Assembly (NCBI GenBank): GCA_021784715.1
Contig: JAJYHP010000079.1
Location: 1 to 9,149, forward strand
Direction of reading: 5' to 3'
DNA from: a bacterium
Lineage (GTDB): Bacteria; Eremiobacterota; Eremiobacteria; Baltobacterales; Baltobacteraceae
DNA length: 9,149 bases
The notes below the pieces were generated by a model. It ran no database searches and was not told the origin of the DNA. It saw only the letters and a program-made list of their open reading frames with translations. The translations under genes and the position numbers were made by a program. Each line of letters begins with the position of its first letter. Position 1 is the stretch's first letter. This document shows, in pieces, positions 5,663-9,149 of this stretch.

Positions 5663-8139
5663 TACAGCAACCGCAACTGTTCGCGGCTCTCGGTCGGTCC
5701 GGAGCGCCGACGCATCGGAATCCGCGTTTCGAGATCGGGGCCGGCACCGAGCGTCTCGGCGATCTCCTGCGCGCGGTCGACGACGCTCGCCGGTAACCCC
5801 GCCATGCGCGCCACTTCGATGCCGAAGGAGCGCGAGGAACTTCCCGGCTGGACGCGGTGCGAGAAGACGGGCTCGTTGCCACGTCCGAGATTCTCGACCG
5901 CGGTGATGTGATAGTTGGCGACGCCGCTCCAATGTTCGGCGAGCGCGCAGAGCTCGTGAAAATGCGTCGCGAAGCACGTCATCGGCGCGCCGTCGCCGAG
6001 TGCGAGAATGTACTCGCAGATCGCTTGCGCGATCGCGAGGCCGTCGATCGTGCCGGTTCCGCGGCCGATCTCGTCGACGAGCAGCAACGAGCGTGCCGTG
6101 CAGCGACGAAGGATGTTCGCCGCTTCGGCCATCTCCATGTAAAAGGTCGATTGCCCAGACGCCAGGTCGTCCCCCGCGCCGATGCGCGTGAAGATGCGAT
6201 CGACGATGCCGAGCTTCATGCTCTTGGCGGGAACGAACGAGCCGATCTGCGCGAGAATCGTCAGCAACCCGATCTGCCGGAGATAGGTCGATTTGCCGCC
6301 CATGTTCGGACCGGTAAGCAGAATGAAGCGATGCTCGCGCTCCAACAACCGCACGTCGTTGGGAACGAAGCGGCGCTGCACCACCGCCTCCATGACCGGG
6401 TGGCGACCGTCGACGATCTCGATCCGCGATTCGTCGAGAAATTCCGGGCGCGCGTATCCGCGCGTCGCCGCTTTCTCGGCGAGCGCGACGCTCACGTCGA
6501 TCGCCGCGAGGGCCGCGCCTGCGGCGGCGAGCGCATTGACGCGCGCGGCAATGCGTTCCACGAGCTCGGCGAAGAGCCGCTGCTCGATACGTTCCTGGCG
6601 GCTCTGCGCGCTCGCGATCGCCGTTTCGAGTTCTTTGAGTTCGGTGGTGGTGTAGCGTTCGCTCCCGGCGAGCGTTTGGCGGCGGACGTATTCGGCGGGA
6701 ACGCGCGCGGCGTACGCGTGCCCGACTTCGATTGCGTAGCCGAAGGCGCTCGCATACTTCACCTTGAGGTTCTTGATGCCGGTCCGTTCGCGCTCGCGCT
6801 CTTCCAACGCGGAGATGCTTCCGCGCGCATCGCCGCGCAGCGCGATGCATTCGGCGAGCTCGGGGTCGGCCTCGGGGCGAATCGCACCACCGTCGCTCAG
6901 GCGCGCGGGAGGTTCCTCGACCAACGTCGCCCGAAGATCGGCGAGCAGCGATTCGAAGCCCAACAACGGCGCCCGGCGCCGCGCGAGCGCCTCGGGCAGG
7001 AGCGCGGGAAGCTCCGCCATCGCCTCGAGCGTGCGCCGCAACGATGCGAGATCGCGCGGATTCGCGCGGCGTAACGAGATTTTCTGAGCGATGCGTTCGA
7101 GGTCGAAGCAACGGCGAAGCGTTTCGTGCAGGTGCCCGCGCAGCGCGTGCGTCTCGACGAGTGCGGCGACATCGTCGAGCCGTCGCTCGATAGCTTCGCG
7201 ATCGATTGAGGGCGCGGAAATCCGTCGCGCGAGCAGGCGGGAGCCCATCGAGGTCGCGCACCCGTCGAGCGTCGCGAGAAGCGTCGCCCGTTCGTTCGCG
7301 CCCTCCGCGCGCAGCAGCTCGAGGTGTTTGCGCGTCGCCGGATCGATCGCGAGATGCGCCGCGTCGCGCCGATAACGGGCGTGGTTTCGCAACGCCGCGC
7401 CGTCGGTAGAGAGCCCGGTGCGTGCGAGAAAGCGATCGAGCACTTCGGCGGCGCGCGCCATCGCGAGCGATTCGACGAGCGAGAATCCTGGGACGGCATC
7501 GACCGCGCGCGCGGAGGCTCCCGAGATCGGCAACGTGGCGATGCGCGCTCCGAGGTTCGCGATCTGGAGTCGCAGGGCCGCGTGCCCGCCCTCGGGGATA
7601 TCGAAGACGATTTCGGCGGGCGCGATGCGCGCGAGTTCGGCGACGAGTTCGTCATCGCCGAGCTCGCTAGGAAATGCGGTGCCGAAACTCTCGCCGGTCG
7701 AGACGTCGCAGTAGATCAGCCCGAAGGTATCCTCGAGATAGCTGAGCGCGGCGAGAAAATTATTGCGCTTCCCATCGAGGAGATGCTCTTCGACGAGCGT
7801 TCCCGGGGTCACCACGCGAACGATATCGCGGCGGACGAGTTTATTGGGACGCGGCTCCTCCATCTGTTCGGCGAGCGCGACGACGAAGCGTTGTTCGACG
7901 AGCCGGCGGAGATAGGTATCGAGCGCGTGGTGCGGTACTCCCGCCATCGCCACGCGCGTGCCGCCCCCGGAATCCTTTCCGGTCAGTGCGATTTGGAGGG
8001 CTCGCGCGATCGTCTCGGCATCCTCGCCGTACGCCTCGTAAAAATCGCCGACGCGCGCGAGCAAGATCGCCTCGGGATTGCGAGCCTTCAAATCGAAGTA
8101 TTGCTCGATCGCCGGCGAGCGTTTGGTCGGCGCACTCAC
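5662..8139 (-). CDS. mutS: DNA mismatch repair ATPase MutS
   Basis: A protein of 825 residues that finds base mismatches and small loops and recruits MutL. The mismatch-reading Phe-X-Glu is in GDFYE (31-35: F33, E35). The connector, core/lever and clamp domains follow to about residue 560. The ATPase has TGPNMGGKST at 609-618 (Walker A), STFYMEM from 664 (S664 matches the E. coli residue that reaches the partner's nucleotide), DEIGRGTGT at 689-697 (Walker B) and FATHFHEL. The family has Ser at position 696 (GRGTST), here Gly. The protein ends in SREQLRLL soon after the helix-turn-helix region, shorter than E. coli MutS (853). The start chosen is GTG at 8137-8139, because homology (IEQYF, then ILLARVGDFYE) begins about ten residues later. 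The same frame is open back to about 8691 inside miaB but has no nearer start codon. Confidence 0.96.
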   Translation of the reverse strand: MSAPTKRSPAIEQYFDLKARNPEAILLARVGDFYEAYGEDAETIARALQIALTGKDSGGGTRVAMAGVPHHALDTYLRRLVEQRFVVALAEQMEEPRPNKLVRRDIVRVVTPGTLVEEHLLDGKRNNFLAALSYLEDTFGLIYCDVSTGESFGTAFPSELGDDELVAELARIAPAEIVFDIPEGGHAALRLQIANLGARIATLPISGASARAVDAVPGFSLVESLAMARAAEVLDRFLARTGLSTDGAALRNHARYRRDAAHLAIDPATRKHLELLRAEGANERATLLATLDGCATSMGSRLLARRISAPSIDREAIERRLDDVAALVETHALRGHLHETLRRCFDLERIAQKISLRRANPRDLASLRRTLEAMAELPALLPEALARRRAPLLGFESLLADLRATLVEEPPARLSDGGAIRPEADPELAECIALRGDARGSISALEERERERTGIKNLKVKYASAFGYAIEVGHAYAARVPAEYVRRQTLAGSERYTTTELKELETAIASAQSRQERIEQRLFAELVERIAARVNALAAAGAALAAIDVSVALAEKAATRGYARPEFLDESRIEIVDGRHPVMEAVVQRRFVPNDVRLLEREHRFILLTGPNMGGKSTYLRQIGLLTILAQIGSFVPAKSMKLGIVDRIFTRIGAGDDLASGQSTFYMEMAEAANILRRCTARSLLLVDEIGRGTGTIDGLAIAQAICEYILALGDGAPMTCFATHFHELCALAEHWSGVANYHITAVENLGRGNEPVFSHRVQPGSSSRSFGIEVARMAGLPASVVDRAQEIAETLGAGPDLETRIPMRRRSGPTESREQLRLL

Positions 8140-8159
8140 GCGAGCGTACGTACGTCCAT
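8136..8159 (-). CDS. Possible 7-codon leader ORF between miaB and mutS
   Basis: Three bases after the miaB stop there is an ATG (8157-8159) opening a frame of seven codons (MDVRTLA) that ends in TGA at 8136-8138. Its stop overlaps the mutS GTG start as GTGA, the same 4-bp arrangement seen at the mutL/miaA junction. It bridges the only sizeable gap in the operon and could pass re-initiating ribosomes from miaB to mutS. No Shine-Dalgarno sequence precedes it. An ORF this short can easily arise by chance. Confidence 0.15.
   Translation of the reverse strand: MDVRTLA
8145..8154. repeat. 10-bp perfect palindrome in the miaB-mutS gap
   Basis: CGTACGTACG is its own reverse complement and lies in the 23-bp gap, 5 to 15 bases before the mutS GTG start. 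It could be a small operator or a short RNA structure near the start codon, but it has no loop, is not flanked by a recognisable promoter, and may be chance. Confidence 0.25.
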
Positions 8160-8162
8160 CGG

Positions 8163-9149
8163 TTACAGAAGCGAGAGCACCGGCAGCTCGACCGGCGTGC
8201 CGATATCGGTAAAACGGGCGGCGCGCGCGCGAATGCTCCCCGAGTTTCCCCACACGTGTGCGGCGACGATCTCGATATCGAGCCACGGTTCCCGCGCGTA
8301 GAGCGCCGGATCGTAATCGGGGGGCATCGGCGAATTGACGGTCACGTTGTCGAGTGATTTGGCCGTCAAGCGATTCGGATCTTTCTTCGACGGGCCGATC
8401 GCGAGGCAACGCTCGCGGCGCCCGATTTTGCGCGCGTGATAGGCGGTACTCGCCTCGTTTTGCGCCTCGATGAGTCGTTCGAAGCGCTCGTGCGCGACCT
8501 CGGGGGCGACCTGCTCCCAGTTCGCAGCCGGCGTTCCCCGCCGGATCGAATAGATGAACGAGTAGGCGTTGGCAAAGATCCCGCGCCGGACGTACTCCAA
8601 CGTCGCCTCGAAATCGGCTTCGCTCTCGCCGGGGAAGCCGACGATGATGTCGGTCGTGATCGCCCACTCCGGCAGGTAGCGCGCGATCCACGCGACGCGC
8701 TCTTCGAACTGCGCGCGCGTATACTTGCGATTCATGCGGCGTAGGACGGGGTCGCTCGCCGATTGCATCGGCAGGTGAACGCGTGGATTGAGCGCCGCGA
8801 TCTCCGCGAATCCGGCGATCGTCGCCTCGGTGAAATCCTTCGGGTGCGGCGAGATGAACGTCAGGCGCTCGAGCCCGTCGAGTTCGGCGACCGAGCGCAC
8901 GAGATGGAGAAAATCGGCGCCGTCGGCGGGATCGCGCCAGGCGTTGACGGTCTGGCCGACGAGCATCACCTCGCGTGCGCCGGCGGCAATTTTCTCCGCA
9001 ACTTCGGCGCGAATCTCCGCCGCCGGGCGATGGTCGAAGCGGCCGCGTACGTGCGGAACGATGCAGAACGTGCAGTAATACGAACAGCCGCGCTGGACGT
9101 TGACGAACGCGCGGAGGTGCGAGAACGCATCGGTGACGCCGTCAGCGGT
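8163..9149 (-). CDS. miaB: tRNA-2-methylthio-N6-dimethylallyladenosine synthase, 5' end missing
   Basis: A methylthiotransferase of the radical SAM class that adds a methylthio group to C2 of i6A37 in tRNA, the step after MiaA. The visible 328 residues are the C-terminal part; the N-terminal MTTase domain lies beyond the right edge. Visible residues 21-29, GCSYYCTFC, hold the CX3CX2C cluster motif (C22, C26, C29), followed by IVPHVRGR. Further on are VGQTVNAW, ISPHPKDF, HLPMQSASD, MNRKYTRAQ and TTDIIVGFPGESEADF, all family blocks. A TRAM-like RNA-binding domain begins near visible residue 241 (GPSKKDPNRLT). The gene ends in TAA at 8163-8165. The order miaB-mutS-mutL-miaA supports MiaB over the relatives RimO and MtaB. 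The usual RGRERSR after the cluster reads RGRFDHR, and the TRAM motif is degenerate, so an altered substrate cannot be fully excluded. Confidence 0.87.
   Translation of the reverse strand, partial: TADGVTDAFSHLRAFVNVQRGCSYYCTFCIVPHVRGRFDHRPAAEIRAEVAEKIAAGAREVMLVGQTVNAWRDPADGADFLHLVRSVAELDGLERLTFISPHPKDFTEATIAGFAEIAALNPRVHLPMQSASDPVLRRMNRKYTRAQFEERVAWIARYLPEWAITTDIIVGFPGESEADFEATLEYVRRGIFANAYSFIYSIRRGTPAANWEQVAPEVAHERFERLIEAQNEASTAYHARKIGRRERCLAIGPSKKDPNRLTAKSLDNVTVNSPMPPDYDPALYAREPWLDIEIVAAHVWGNSGSIRARAARFTDIGTPVELPVLSLL

Noticed and set aside
3083..5911. Long open frame of 942 codons on the plus strand opposite miaA, mutL and the end of mutS
   Set aside because: It is antisense to genes with strong homology and its translation is rich in Arg, Ala and Ser without domain motifs. 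Long antisense frames are normal where third codon positions are mostly G or C.
5663..7261. Upstream extension of the mutL frame inside mutS, which would give a 1095-residue protein
   Set aside because: The extension is out of frame within mutS, Arg-rich, and MutL homology starts at the ATG at 5662.
8140..8691. Upstream extension of the mutS frame inside miaB
   Set aside because: It overlaps the coding sequence of miaB in another frame and adds nothing MutS-like; the GTG at 8139 fits the usual MutS N-terminus.
1..9149. A defence island, mobile element, prophage, CRISPR array or biosynthetic cluster
   Set aside because: No transposase, integrase, phage, Cas or toxin-antitoxin signatures and no direct repeat arrays were seen. 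Six of the seven genes are recognisable housekeeping or transport families in an even, same-strand operon.

Overview
The window is one continuous, gene-dense block of a bacterial chromosome. It is high in GC (roughly two thirds, judged by eye) and all seven protein genes lie on the minus strand. Transcription therefore runs from the right edge to the left: miaB (5' end outside the window), mutS, mutL, miaA, dapF, an unassigned radical SAM gene, and a CPA1-type cation/proton antiporter. The genes touch or overlap: 23 bp between miaB and mutS, 1 bp overlap mutS/mutL, 4 bp overlap mutL/miaA, 0 bp miaA/dapF, 11 bp overlap dapF/radical SAM, 5 bp before the antiporter. No stretch of more than 25 bases is free of coding sequence, and I see no internal promoter, RNA gene, mobile element, CRISPR array or attachment site. 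The layout is that of a single long operon whose promoter lies beyond position 9149.

Functionally the first four genes form a fidelity cluster. MiaA and MiaB act one after the other on adenosine 37 of tRNAs that read codons starting with U (i6A, then ms2i6A), while MutS and MutL carry out DNA mismatch repair. MutL has the full set of C-terminal endonuclease motifs, so the organism should use MutL, not a MutH protein, to nick DNA. DapF makes meso-diaminopimelate for lysine and peptidoglycan. The radical SAM enzyme has a canonical CX3CX2C cluster motif but no function I can name. The antiporter keeps its ion-binding residues but appears to lack the first helix usual for its family.

The host is a bacterium with a diaminopimelate pathway and a MutH-independent repair system. 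miaB next to mutS-mutL-miaA occurs in several phyla, so this does not fix the taxonomy. The high GC, the extreme frequency of the hexamer CGATCG and the general protein character would suit an uncultured lineage such as Eremiobacterota (WPS-2), but that is a guess.

I found no undescribed multi-gene system. The points most worth a second look are the radical SAM gene with extra N-terminal cysteines, the lack of visible Shine-Dalgarno sequences at every gene start, the CGATCG enrichment, the short MutS that ends in a sliding-clamp-like peptide, and a Gly in place of a conserved Ser in the MutS ATPase.
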